A stretch of DNA of 37,235 nt from Tabrizicola soli (GTDB lineage: Bacteria; Pseudomonadota; Alphaproteobacteria; Rhodobacterales; Rhodobacteraceae), in contig NZ_JAEACP010000032.1 in the NCBI RefSeq assembly GCF_015999335.1, forward strand, positions 1 to 37,235, in the 5' to 3' direction. The translations under genes were made by a program, and so were the position numbers. Of this stretch, positions 26,333 through 35,249 are shown in pieces. The first letter of the stretch is position 1; each line of letters starts with the position of its first letter. The notes under the pieces were generated by a model. That model ran no database searches. It was not told the origin of the DNA and saw only the letters and a program-made list of their open reading frames with translations.

Positions 26333-27856
26333 ATGCTGGCCAACCTGACCGAGGTCAAACTCGTCCTTGCGATGCATCGGTCGGGCAGTTCGCTCTTGAC
26401 GGGCGCACTTCAGGCCGCCGGTGCGGGCCTTGGCCAGTTCGAGGATTCCAGGAACTGGGCAAATCCGTCCGGTTATTTCGAGAACCCCGTGATCCGCGAC
26501 TTCGGCGATGCCCTTCTGGCCCGATTGAACGCCAGTTGGGACAACTGGGGTTTTCGTCCCGACGCAGCCGAACTTGCCGGTCCTGCCTTTTCCGATTTAC
26601 GCCACCGCGCAGTCGACCTGTTGCACGAGGTCAATACGACTGCCGATGGCCCCCTGCTGATCAAAGACCCCCGTATCGCCCAGATTCTGCCGTTCTGGGA
26701 GCAGGCCCTGTCCGAGGCGGGTATCGCCCGCCGGCGTCTTCTTCTGGTCAGGGATCCGGCCGAGGTCGCAACCAGCCAATGCGCCCGGGCCGCGCGTGCG
26801 CCGAAATGGCATCCCTGTCTGCGGCACCCGGAGCCGGTCTGCGCCTTGTGGGCCCAGACCATGCATACGGTGCTGACCAGTCTGGGCGATGATGCAACGT
26901 TACTGATCCTGCACGACGACCTTTATCGCGCGCCTCGGGACACCGCGCTGGCCGCCGCACAGTTTCTGGGCATGGACCCGAAAATCGAGGCGTTGGACGC
27001 ATTTCTGGCGACACAGTTCTCGGCAGACCTGCGCCGCTCGCAACCGGCTTCGGGGCTTGGCATGTGGGGGAAACTGGCCAGACAGATTTTCCACGATCTG
27101 GCGCAAATCTCTGGCCCGCGCATCCTGACGCGGAACGAGGCGCAAGATATCGCAAGGCGGCAGGTCGAGTTGGTCGGCATCCAACCCTGTCTGCCTGCTG
27201 TGCAGCAGAGTCTGGCTGCCGTGCGAGACCAGGTGCCGCCCCCCGTTGCGCAACCCGCGCCGGCCCCACCGCAGCAGAAGTCCACCAACGGCACTTTGCG
27301 CGCCGCGACCCGCGATGCCATCAGCCGGTTTCTTTTTGTGCAAGACAAGCCGGAACACGTCGACCTTGCCTTTGTCCTTGGCAGCCCGGCCGTCAATAGC
27401 CTCTTCCCGGCACTTGCTCTTTTTCAGGCCAATTTGATCAAGCACATCCTGATTTCGGGAGGCGGACCGACAAGCGGGGGCATTCCCGAATGGATGCTTT
27501 ACCGCGATCATGCCGTGGACGCCGGTGTGCCGCCCAAGGCTTTGCTTCTGGAAAAATACGGGCGCAACACACTTGAGAATTTCGCGTTCGGGGCAACACT
27601 GGTCGAGCGGGAAATCGGCTGGACGACGCTTTCCTCGATCGGTATCTGCGCCAAGCCCTTTCACATGCAACGCGCCTTGATGACGGCGCGGCGCTTCATC
27701 CCCGCTCATGTGCGCCTTCTGGCCTTTCCGGCAGAGCATCCCGACAACCTGTCCCGGACCTCATGGGCCGATACCCCAGCCGGCACCAAAAGGGTTTTGC
27801 AGGAATTGGGCAAGATCAGCAAATATGCCCTTCAAGGAGATTTCGATGCCGACTGA
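26333..27856 (+). CDS. sulfotransferase-YdcF (DUF218) fusion protein
   Basis: 507 residues from ATG 26333; in-frame ATGs at 26285 and 26270 would overlap the previous gene. The N-terminal half has the PAPS-binding loop LVLAMHRSGSSLLTGALQ (11-28) and RRRLLLVRDPAEVATSQCAR, typical of sulfotransferase-like proteins. A Pro/Gln/Ala linker (PPPVAQPAPAPPQQKS) joins it to a YdcF/SanA/ElyC-type domain at about 344-500: DLAFVLGSPAVNSLFPALAL, HILISGGGPTSGG, KYGRNTLENFAFG and FHMQRALMTARRF. YdcF domains act in envelope biogenesis or bind nucleotide-like ligands. The fusion places both steps on one polymer or precursor. It overlaps the next gene by 11 nt. Confidence 0.82.
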   Translation: MLANLTEVKLVLAMHRSGSSLLTGALQAAGAGLGQFEDSRNWANPSGYFENPVIRDFGDALLARLNASWDNWGFRPDAAELAGPAFSDLRHRAVDLLHEVNTTADGPLLIKDPRIAQILPFWEQALSEAGIARRRLLLVRDPAEVATSQCARAARAPKWHPCLRHPEPVCALWAQTMHTVLTSLGDDATLLILHDDLYRAPRDTALAAAQFLGMDPKIEALDAFLATQFSADLRRSQPASGLGMWGKLARQIFHDLAQISGPRILTRNEAQDIARRQVELVGIQPCLPAVQQSLAAVRDQVPPPVAQPAPAPPQQKSTNGTLRAATRDAISRFLFVQDKPEHVDLAFVLGSPAVNSLFPALALFQANLIKHILISGGGPTSGGIPEWMLYRDHAVDAGVPPKALLLEKYGRNTLENFAFGATLVEREIGWTTLSSIGICAKPFHMQRALMTARRFIPAHVRLLAFPAEHPDNLSRTSWADTPAGTKRVLQELGKISKYALQGDFDAD

Positions 27857-30800
27857 GACCGGCAAGGTGTTGCTGATCGGGATCGGCGGCAGCGGAATGT
27901 TGCCGCTGGCACTCTTGATGCAAGAGGCAGGCCATCGGGTCGAAGGGCTCGACCCCGCCCTTACCCCAGCACGGCGCGACCTGCTGCAAGGCCGCGGCAT
28001 CGTGATCCATGACGGAACTTCGCCCGAAATTCTTGCCGAAGTGCAACGGGTCATTGCCAGCCCCGCCGTGCCGCAGCACCATCCCTTGCTGCGCGCTGCG
28101 CGGCGGGACGGGAAAGAGATCGAATGGCGGCCGGAGGCGCTGGCCCGTCTGCTGCGGGGCCGCCGGTGCATCGGCGTTGCGGGCAGCCACGGGAAGTCCA
28201 CGACGACCGCGATGCTGATCCACATCCTGTCGCAAGAGGCACCGGACACCGGCTGTTTCCTCGGGGCCGAAGTCGCAGGCACAGCACCCGCACGCTGGGG
28301 CGATGCCGGTTCGGAGTTCGTATTCGAGGCCTGCGAGGCCCATGGCGCGCTGTCGGTCTGGCAGCCGGCTCATCTCGTGCTGACAAACCTCGATGACGAT
28401 CACGCCGCGCATTATGGCGGTCAATCTGGCCTGGAGGCCGCCTTTCTGGCGCTTGCCCGACGCGTTCCTGTCAATGGCAGAGTGGTGGTCTGCGGGGATG
28501 ACCCCAAACTGCGGGCGCTGATCGCGCAACTGGATCGGCTGACGGTGACCTATGGCTTCAATCCTGACAATCTTCTGTCCGCCCGCGCACTCGCGACCGG
28601 ACAGACAGGCCTGGTCTGGGCCGGACAAAGCCTTGGCCCCCTGCATATGCGCCTTCCCGGGCGACACAACCAATTGAATGCTATGGCCGCGATTGCAATG
28701 GCTTGCGAAAGGGGCGTCCTCCCAAGGCGCGCCCTTGCGGCCTTGGCAACCTTCAAGGGCGTCGACCGCAGGTTGCAAGACGTGGGTCATGCCGAAGGCC
28801 CGCGCATTCTGGAAGATTTCGCCCATCATCCGACCGAAATTGCCGCATCGATTGCGGCACTGCGGGGCACCGGCGGGCGCGTGGTGGCCGTGCTGCAACC
28901 GCAGCTTGGCAGTCGCGTGCGCGACATGGCAGGGGCTTTCGCGCAAGCACTGGCGCAGGCCGACTGGCGGCTGGTCCTGCCCGTCGAAACACTCGGAGAA
29001 ACGGTTCGGACCGGGGAAGCCGACAGGATATTGGCCGAAGCCTGCGCCACGGCAGGGTCGGACATCGACCCGGTGGCCAACCTTCCCGATCTCCTGCGCC
29101 AGTTGAAGGCGGGCGTCCGGCCCGACGATGTGGTGATAGTCATGGCGGGCCGGTCGGGCGAGGGGCTGGCACAGCAGATCGCCGCCGCCTGCGCATCCCT
29201 CGAGCGGACGTCAGAGACCGCCTCGGTCGTCTACGGGCGCAAGACAACCTTGGCCGACAATCTGGTCGACGCCATCGCGACCCGCGCCCATACCAGACCC
29301 GGCGCCCCCGCCGTCCAGATGGGACGGCGCAAACTGACCTATGGTCAATTGATGGCCCGTTCGCACGATCTGGCGATAGCCTTGCGGACCAAAGGAGTGG
29401 CGGCAGGTCAGCCGGTTGCCGTCTGCCTTGGCCGCAGCCTTGACCGTGTTGTGGCCTTTCTTGCTATCCTGCGGCTGGGAGCGGTCTATCTGCCGGTCGA
29501 CCCGCATCAGCCGGCAGAGCGGATCAAGATGATGCTGCAGGATTCCACGACCCGCCATGTCATCGTGAACGCCGCAAGCCCCGCCCTGCCAGACCTTGGC
29601 CTTGCGCTCGTGAACTGCGGCAGCATTGCCGACAGGGATTTCAGACCCGCCGACCTTGCCCGGCTTGCCTTGTCGGGTGCGCCCCCGGGCCCGCAGGACG
29701 CGGCCTATCTGATCTTCACTTCGGGCAGCACGGGACGCCCCAAGGGCGTCCTGGTGGAACATGGCAATATCGCCAACTTTGCCGCCGCCGCCGCCAAGCA
29801 TTTCGCGATCACGCCAAAGGCGCGGGTGTCGCTTGTCACGGGGTTCGGCTTTGATGTTTCGGTGGGCGACATGGCCATGACGCTTGCCGCGGGCGGTTGC
29901 CTTGTGCTGCCGACCGATATCGAGGCGCTGCCCGGCGCGGCAATGGCGCGGTTCCTGCGGCAAAGCAGCATTTCGCATCTTTCCACGACGCCGTCGACGC
30001 TGACCACGATCCCGGCAGGGGATTTTCCCGATCTGGCCTGCGTCATCGTGATCGGAGAGGTTTGCCCTCCCGCCCTGGTCGGGAGATGGGCCAAGGGCCA
30101 GCGGTTTTTCAACGCCTACGGGCCGACCGAGGCCACCGTCGAGGCCACCTTTGCCGAATGCCGCATCGGCGCGCCCGTGACCATCGGGCGCCCGTTCGAC
30201 AATATGGCGGCCTGCGTCCTGGACGCGGCACACAGGCCCGTGCCCCGTGGGCAAGCGGGCGAGCTGGGCCTTTTCGGCCTTGGTGTGGCGCGCGGATATC
30301 TGAACCAGCCCGACCGCACGGCGGCGCGCTTCGTCATGGTCGGTATGCCCGACGGCACCGAACAGCGGGTCTATCTGACCGGCGACCGTGCCGTCATGGA
30401 TGCCGGAGGCGAACTCCGGTTTCTGGGGCGGCTTGATGACCAGATCAAATTTCGTGGCCACCGGATAGAACCCGGAGAGATCGAGGCCGTTCTTTGCGAT
30501 TTCCCGATGATCCGCGAGGCAAGCCTGTCGAAAACCGCGACCGGCCAGACCGAACGGCTGATCGCCCATGTGGTGCTGCACCCCGAGGTGCAGGCGCTGG
30601 ATCATGCGGCGCTGAGGACGCATCTGGATAAGCGGCTTCCGGCCTATATGCACCCCGCCGTGATCCTGCCGATTGCCGCATTTCCCTGCACCGCCAATGG
30701 CAAGCTGGATCGTTCCGATTTGCCCGTGCCGCCTGCCGTTCTGGTTCCGGCACCGGGGCGGACGCCTCACAGTGCGACGGAAAGGCGCTTGCTAGAACTG

Positions 30801-31682
30801 CTGCGTGACACCGACAGCGGGATCGCGGTGCAAGGTGTCCGCGAAAGCCTGAGCGACGCGGGCTTGGATTCCCTCGGGCTGGCGGGCTTTATCATGAGCA
30901 TCGAGTCCGATTTCGGGATCATCCTGGATCTGTCGCTGGACGCGGGTGGCGATACGATCGAGGCGCTCGGGATCGCCGTGGAGCAGCGCAAGCTGATGCA
31001 GCAGGCTGCTCCCGACGGCGATCATGGTGACGCATTGGCTGCGGCGCTCCGCCCTTACCTGACGCTTTGGCCCGGCGCGCGCAGGGGCATGGAGGGATTG
31101 GTCCATGATCTTGCCGCGGCACCGCCGACCGCCCCTGCGCTGTTCTGGTGCTTTCAATCCGGCGACGAATTCGCTTCACTGACGGCCGCTCTTGGCGCAC
31201 GGGTCCGATTGTTCGGACTGCGCTCGGGCCATCTTGTGTTTGACTACGACGCCCGGACGGTCGCGGCATTGGCCGCGCTTTACGCCGACGAGATCGCATC
31301 CGTTGACCGGCACGGCATTCTGACCTTGGGCGGCAATTGTCAGGGCGGGATGGTGATGGCCGAAGTGGCGCATGAGTTGCGGCGGCGGGGGCGGCAGGTG
31401 GCCCTGACCGTGCTGATGGAACAGGGCCGCTTCCATCCCCTATCGGGCGAGGTGCTTTTGCTGTTCGGTGCCCGAAGCTACCTGAATCCCTACGGTCAGA
31501 TCGAGGCCCCCGAGCGCCTGTTCCGGCAGGCCTTTGGCGACGGGTTCCGCGTCTGCATGTTGCCGGGCGATCATGGCCAGTATTTTCAACAGGCCAACGT
31601 AGGCGCGCTGGCGGATATCCTTGTGGCGCGGATCAATGATTGCCTGTGTGGCAATGCGCAGACATCGACAGCGGCGCGATAG
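27846..31682 (+). CDS. MurC-like ligase / NRPS adenylation / carrier / Cys-thioesterase fusion
   Basis: 1278 residues from ATG 27846, preceded by AAGGAGA; a longer frame from 27708 lies inside the previous gene. Residues 1-455 form a full MurC-like ligase: GIGGSGM (12-18), ATP loop GSHGKSTTT (113-121), NLDDDHAAHYGG and the C-terminal EDFAHHPTEI. About 465-960 is an adenylation domain with YLIFTSGSTGRPKGV, FDVSVGD, NAYGPTE, YLTGD, GRLDDQIKFRGHRIEPGEIE and NGKLDR (Lys953). A carrier domain has its phosphopantetheine Ser at 1009 (GLDSL). About 1095-1265 is a thioesterase with GNCQG (Cys1165) and GDH (His1243). No condensation domain exists. It should activate one amino acid and pass it on, while the Mur part makes an amide on a carboxylate. 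Confidence 0.9.
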   Translation: MPTETGKVLLIGIGGSGMLPLALLMQEAGHRVEGLDPALTPARRDLLQGRGIVIHDGTSPEILAEVQRVIASPAVPQHHPLLRAARRDGKEIEWRPEALARLLRGRRCIGVAGSHGKSTTTAMLIHILSQEAPDTGCFLGAEVAGTAPARWGDAGSEFVFEACEAHGALSVWQPAHLVLTNLDDDHAAHYGGQSGLEAAFLALARRVPVNGRVVVCGDDPKLRALIAQLDRLTVTYGFNPDNLLSARALATGQTGLVWAGQSLGPLHMRLPGRHNQLNAMAAIAMACERGVLPRRALAALATFKGVDRRLQDVGHAEGPRILEDFAHHPTEIAASIAALRGTGGRVVAVLQPQLGSRVRDMAGAFAQALAQADWRLVLPVETLGETVRTGEADRILAEACATAGSDIDPVANLPDLLRQLKAGVRPDDVVIVMAGRSGEGLAQQIAAACASLERTSETASVVYGRKTTLADNLVDAIATRAHTRPGAPAVQMGRRKLTYGQLMARSHDLAIALRTKGVAAGQPVAVCLGRSLDRVVAFLAILRLGAVYLPVDPHQPAERIKMMLQDSTTRHVIVNAASPALPDLGLALVNCGSIADRDFRPADLARLALSGAPPGPQDAAYLIFTSGSTGRPKGVLVEHGNIANFAAAAAKHFAITPKARVSLVTGFGFDVSVGDMAMTLAAGGCLVLPTDIEALPGAAMARFLRQSSISHLSTTPSTLTTIPAGDFPDLACVIVIGEVCPPALVGRWAKGQRFFNAYGPTEATVEATFAECRIGAPVTIGRPFDNMAACVLDAAHRPVPRGQAGELGLFGLGVARGYLNQPDRTAARFVMVGMPDGTEQRVYLTGDRAVMDAGGELRFLGRLDDQIKFRGHRIEPGEIEAVLCDFPMIREASLSKTATGQTERLIAHVVLHPEVQALDHAALRTHLDKRLPAYMHPAVILPIAAFPCTANGKLDRSDLPVPPAVLVPAPGRTPHSATERRLLELLRDTDSGIAVQGVRESLSDAGLDSLGLAGFIMSIESDFGIILDLSLDAGGDTIEALGIAVEQRKLMQQAAPDGDHGDALAAALRPYLTLWPGARRGMEGLVHDLAAAPPTAPALFWCFQSGDEFASLTAALGARVRLFGLRSGHLVFDYDARTVAALAALYADEIASVDRHGILTLGGNCQGGMVMAEVAHELRRRGRQVALTVLMEQGRFHPLSGEVLLLFGARSYLNPYGQIEAPERLFRQAFGDGFRVCMLPGDHGQYFQQANVGALADILVARINDCLCGNAQTSTAAR

Positions 31683-31698
31683 CTTGGGAAGGTGCGGA

Positions 31699-33069
31699 AT
31701 GTGGGACAGCCTCGATCTCTTTCGGAATCCAAAGACCAAGGCCGATGTGGCGCTGATCCGCAGCAGCGGCCTGTTCGACCCGCACCATTACCGCGTCAAA
31801 CGGGGCCTGCCCAAGGCCTCCGAGGATGACCTGATCCGCGACTACCTTGCAAACTGGCAAACCGCAGGGGTCGAGTCTGCACCGCATTTCGATGGCGAAA
31901 CCTACTGGCAGCGCCATCTTGGCGGAAATACAGACCTGCCGCCGCTAGTACATTTCCTGCGAATCGGCTGCGAACAAGGGCTTAACCCGTGGACCGAGGC
32001 CGCCGTGCTGACTTGGCAAAAGCCGTTTCTGGATGATCCCGACCTTGCGCTTTCGGTCGTGGCGCAGGCCAAGGGTGCTTGGTCCCAACTGTGGACCGGC
32101 GCGCGGGTCGCGGTGCATGTCCACCCGCAAAGCCATATCGTGTTCCACGAATTCCAGTCCATGCTTGTTGCCGCATTCCGGCATCTCAGCATGGCCGCCG
32201 AACCGGCCCAAGCCGGTTTCGAAGCGCCGGCCGACCTACGGATTATCATCGCGCCGCATGATTTCTTCTATCTCGAACCGCGTATTGACGCGACAAGCGT
32301 GGACCTCAAGACCTGCATCCTGTTCAACACCGAGCAAATCCCCTCGGTCTGGTTCGGGCGCTCCTACCGGTTCTTGCGGGCGGCGGCGGGTGTGCTGGAT
32401 ATCAACCTTCAGACTGCCGCCTGCCTGTCGGAATTGGGCCTGACGGTGCGGTTCCTGCCCTTGGGCCGGATCGAAGGCTTTCCGCTGTTTCAGCCGACCC
32501 TGCCCATTTCGGCGGAATACGCAGAGTGGAGCGGCACCGAAGCAGGCGGCACCATCGACGCCTGTCGCCCACTTGCGGAACGGCCGATTGACATGCTCTG
32601 GATCGGATCAAACGCGCGACGGCGGCAGGCTTTTTGGGAAGGGGCGAAGCCGGTGTTTGACCAACACGCCAGCTTTGTAAGGTTGGTGAATGTAAAGGGC
32701 GCGCTGAAAACCGAACATCCTGACGCCATTTCAGGTTTGGCCTTTGCCGCGCTGGCGCGTCAAAGCAAGATCCTGCTGAACGTCCACCACTTCGATGCGC
32801 CCTATTTCGAATGGCAGCGGCTGATGCATTTTGGCTTCCTGCAAGGTGCCTGCGTGGTCAGCGAAACGCTCAGCCAAATTCCTGCCCTGCAACCCGGCAC
32901 GCATTATCTGCAAGCCGACATCGCCCAACTTCCCGCCTACGTCGATTGGTTGCTGAGGGATAGCGAAGGGCAGGACACGCTTGAGCGGGTCAGGGTGCAG
33001 GGTCAGACGGCGGCGACGCGGCACTACGATCTGCCGCGTACGCTGGCGGCGCTGTTTCTTGGCCGATAG
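31699..33069 (+). CDS. CgeB-like glycosyltransferase with N-terminal polysaccharide-cluster motif
   Basis: 456 residues from ATG 31699, with GGAAGG upstream, 16 nt after the Mur/NRPS stop. Residues 20-105 carry the FD..YY...hpd...PL.HFL..G...G..P motif (SSGLFDPHHYRVKRGL; LPPLVHFLRIGCEQGLNPW) often found ahead of glycosyltransferases in surface-polysaccharide clusters. The C-terminal part, SKILLNVHHFDAPYFEWQRL then MHFGFLQGACVVSET, matches the nucleotide-sugar site of CgeB-type glycosyltransferases. The middle has little similarity I can name. It likely adds a sugar to the same product the sulfotransferases act on. Confidence 0.75.
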   Translation: MWDSLDLFRNPKTKADVALIRSSGLFDPHHYRVKRGLPKASEDDLIRDYLANWQTAGVESAPHFDGETYWQRHLGGNTDLPPLVHFLRIGCEQGLNPWTEAAVLTWQKPFLDDPDLALSVVAQAKGAWSQLWTGARVAVHVHPQSHIVFHEFQSMLVAAFRHLSMAAEPAQAGFEAPADLRIIIAPHDFFYLEPRIDATSVDLKTCILFNTEQIPSVWFGRSYRFLRAAAGVLDINLQTAACLSELGLTVRFLPLGRIEGFPLFQPTLPISAEYAEWSGTEAGGTIDACRPLAERPIDMLWIGSNARRRQAFWEGAKPVFDQHASFVRLVNVKGALKTEHPDAISGLAFAALARQSKILLNVHHFDAPYFEWQRLMHFGFLQGACVVSETLSQIPALQPGTHYLQADIAQLPAYVDWLLRDSEGQDTLERVRVQGQTAATRHYDLPRTLAALFLGR

Positions 33070-33129
33070 CGCAAGCTGTGTCCGCCAAGGCGCGCAACAT
33101 GTTCCACAGTCCATGGATGCCCCCTCCGA

Positions 33130-33810
33130 TTGCCCAAAGTCTCTTTCCTCGTCGTCGGGGCGCAGAAATCTGGGACCACGACCCTGCACCATCATCTGGC
33201 GCAGCAACCGGATCTCTACCTGCCGGGCTGCAAGGAAGTGCATTTCTTTGATGGTGACAGCCGCGATTGGTCCTCTCCCGACTACCGCGCCTATGAGGCG
33301 TTCCTCACCGCCGCCGCATCGACGCAGATCTGCGGCGAAGCAACGCCCGCCTATATGGTCCATCGCCGGTTTCTGGAACGTATCCGTGCCTATAATCCCC
33401 AGATGCGCTTGATTGCCGTGCTGCGCCATCCTGTGGAACGGGCATGGTCGAATTGGCGGATGCTTGTGACACAAGGCGCCGAGACGCTGCCCTTTGCTCA
33501 GGCAATCCGGGACAGGCGAAACAGGATTGCGAAGAACTGGCGCGCGTACAGCTATGTCGAACGCGGCTTTTATGCCGATCAGATTGCCAATATACTGGAC
33601 CTCTTTCCAGCAGGAAACTGCCATTTCCTGCTGACCGAGGACCTAGCGCGGGATCCAACGGCCGCGATTGGCGGCACCTGCGCCCTTCTGGATTGCCCGT
33701 CGCCTCGGCTGCCAGTCCAGCCGAAAGTGGTCAAACTCTTGGAAAGCCGCAACCTTGGCCCGCTTTCGCCTAATGAGTTCGGTCTGAACAAAGCGGTCAG
33801 GCGGCCCTGA
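33130..33810 (+). pseudogene. PAPS-dependent sulfotransferase, C-terminus replaced by IS sequence
   Basis: The frame starts at TTG 33130; no ATG or GTG is available since the previous stop. It reads PKVSFLVVGAQKSGTTTLHH, the canonical 5'-phosphosulfate loop, then HFFDGDSRDW, GEATPAYMVH and MRLIAVLRHPVERAWSNWRM, the 3'-phosphate site with its Arg and Ser. It is a heparan-sulfate-type sulfotransferase. The last 20 or so residues are encoded by the end of the IS5 element that begins near 33770, so the natural C-terminus (usually 40-70 more residues) is lost. Residual activity cannot be excluded. Confidence 0.8.
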
Positions 33811-35140
33811 AGGTCTGATGTTGCCGATCTTGAGGAGTTTGTGCGGTCCACAGGGCTGCGATGATCGAGGGAAGCCAAGCCCTGAGGTGCGCCAGGATCT
33901 TTCGGATGTTGTGCCCGCAGGCGCAGAGGACGGCAAAGAGGGCATCGCCTATCGTGCCTTTCAGCGGGCATCGCGACAGGAGACCGTCGGTCTTCATGTG
34001 GCCGATTTCAGCCTCGATGGCGCTTCGGCACCGGAGGTCAACAATCAGCCTGGGCGTCAAGCCGCATCGACTGCCGCTGATCAGGACGCGGGTTTTGTCT
34101 TCATCGTGGCCCTTGTAGCCGCGATCGACGACAGCCAGATCGGGACGCTGGTCGGTGAGGACCTCGACCTGACCCAGCGTTTTCCTCAGGGTGTGACCGT
34201 CGTATGGGCTACCCGGAAAGCTGCGCATGCCAACCACGAAGCCCTCGTCCAGCGTGGTGGCTACACCGACCTTGCAGCCAAACTCATAGCGGACGCGGGC
34301 TTTGCCCTTGGAGATGCAAGCGACCTCGGGCTCATGCAGGGCATAGATCTTGTCGCCGCCCTTGGGCTGCTGATGCAGGAGTTGCGAGACCAACGCGAGC
34401 TTGGCGATGACCCGATCCCGCAGGCCTCCCTCGGGGATGTCCGCAAGGTGGCGCCTGAGATCCCGCATCACCCGTCCCGTGTAGCCCTTGAGCTTTTTCA
34501 AGGCCTTGCGCATCCGCTTGAATTGCCTGGCGTGGGCATAGCGGCCCACCTGCAGCGCGAGCCGTGGCGCAAGGCGGGCGTAGCTGCAGGTCCACCTCTG
34601 CCTCCTGCGCCAGGTCCACCAGCTGTTCTTGCGCCCGCTCGTAAAGCCGGGCTTCCGTGGGATGGGTGATGTTCTTCTCCATGACCGTCGTATCGATTGC
34701 GACGCGCTTGATGCTGTCCTCGTCGATGGTGCCGGACTTCTGCCCAGCCTGGATCGTCAGGGTCAGCAGCCATTCGACGGCATCTTCCCCGATCCGCCCA
34801 CGCCAACGGGTCAGAGACGAGGGATCGATCGGCAGCCGGTGCTGGAAGAAGACCTCACAGGTGAGGTGCTGGTAATGTGGGTTCTCGACCCAGCGGGCGA
34901 CCACCGCCTTATCCGACAGGCGATAGGCATGCTGGAGATACAGCAGACCGGCACCAGCCGCGGTTCTGTCGCGGGCCTCCTCTTGTGGGACGGAAAGAAG
35001 CCGGCCCACTCCCGCTCGAAGACCTCCGAGTCGATCAGCGCCGCCAATTTCACGAGCTCGTGCCGCGGGTCGATCATATCAACCAGCCGCGGGCGCAGCA
35101 GATCATCCTGTTCCGGGAGGCGCTTAATAGACTGAACCGA
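33797..35140 (-). pseudogene. IS5-family transposase (IS5-group, long form), frameshifted
   Basis: The minus strand reads RLPEQDDLLRPRLVDMIDPR then HELVKLAALIDSEVFEREWA in one frame. It continues GLLYLQHAYRLSDKAVVARW and RVAIDTTVMEKNITHPTEAR in a second, and RYAHARQFKRMRKALKKLKG, VDRGYKGHDED and AIEAEIGHMKTDGLLSRCPL in a third, ending at 33797. DDE residues are recognisable. Frame 1 to 2 needs a lost G in GTGGCC near 34975. Frame 2 to 3 fits a 5-nt loss near 34590. The natural start is unclear. I could not define its inverted repeats. It truncates the sulfotransferase gene. Confidence 0.85.
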
Positions 35141-35249
35141 AATTGCAGGGTTTCGACCAAAAACATAAAAATCCTGCGGGAAAAGGCAACACAAAACGCC
35201 TAAATACGCCAAGAAATCAATGGGTTGGAATTTGTCCAAGGCAAATTAA

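Noticed and set aside
29211-30770. 519-codon open frame antisense to the adenylation domain
   Set aside because: It mirrors the GC-rich NRPS frame, has no recognisable domain, and the plus-strand frame carries all adenylation motifs.
33760-35170. Terminal inverted repeats for the long IS5 element
   Set aside because: I compared both flanks and found only weak, unconvincing similarity, so boundaries are not reported.
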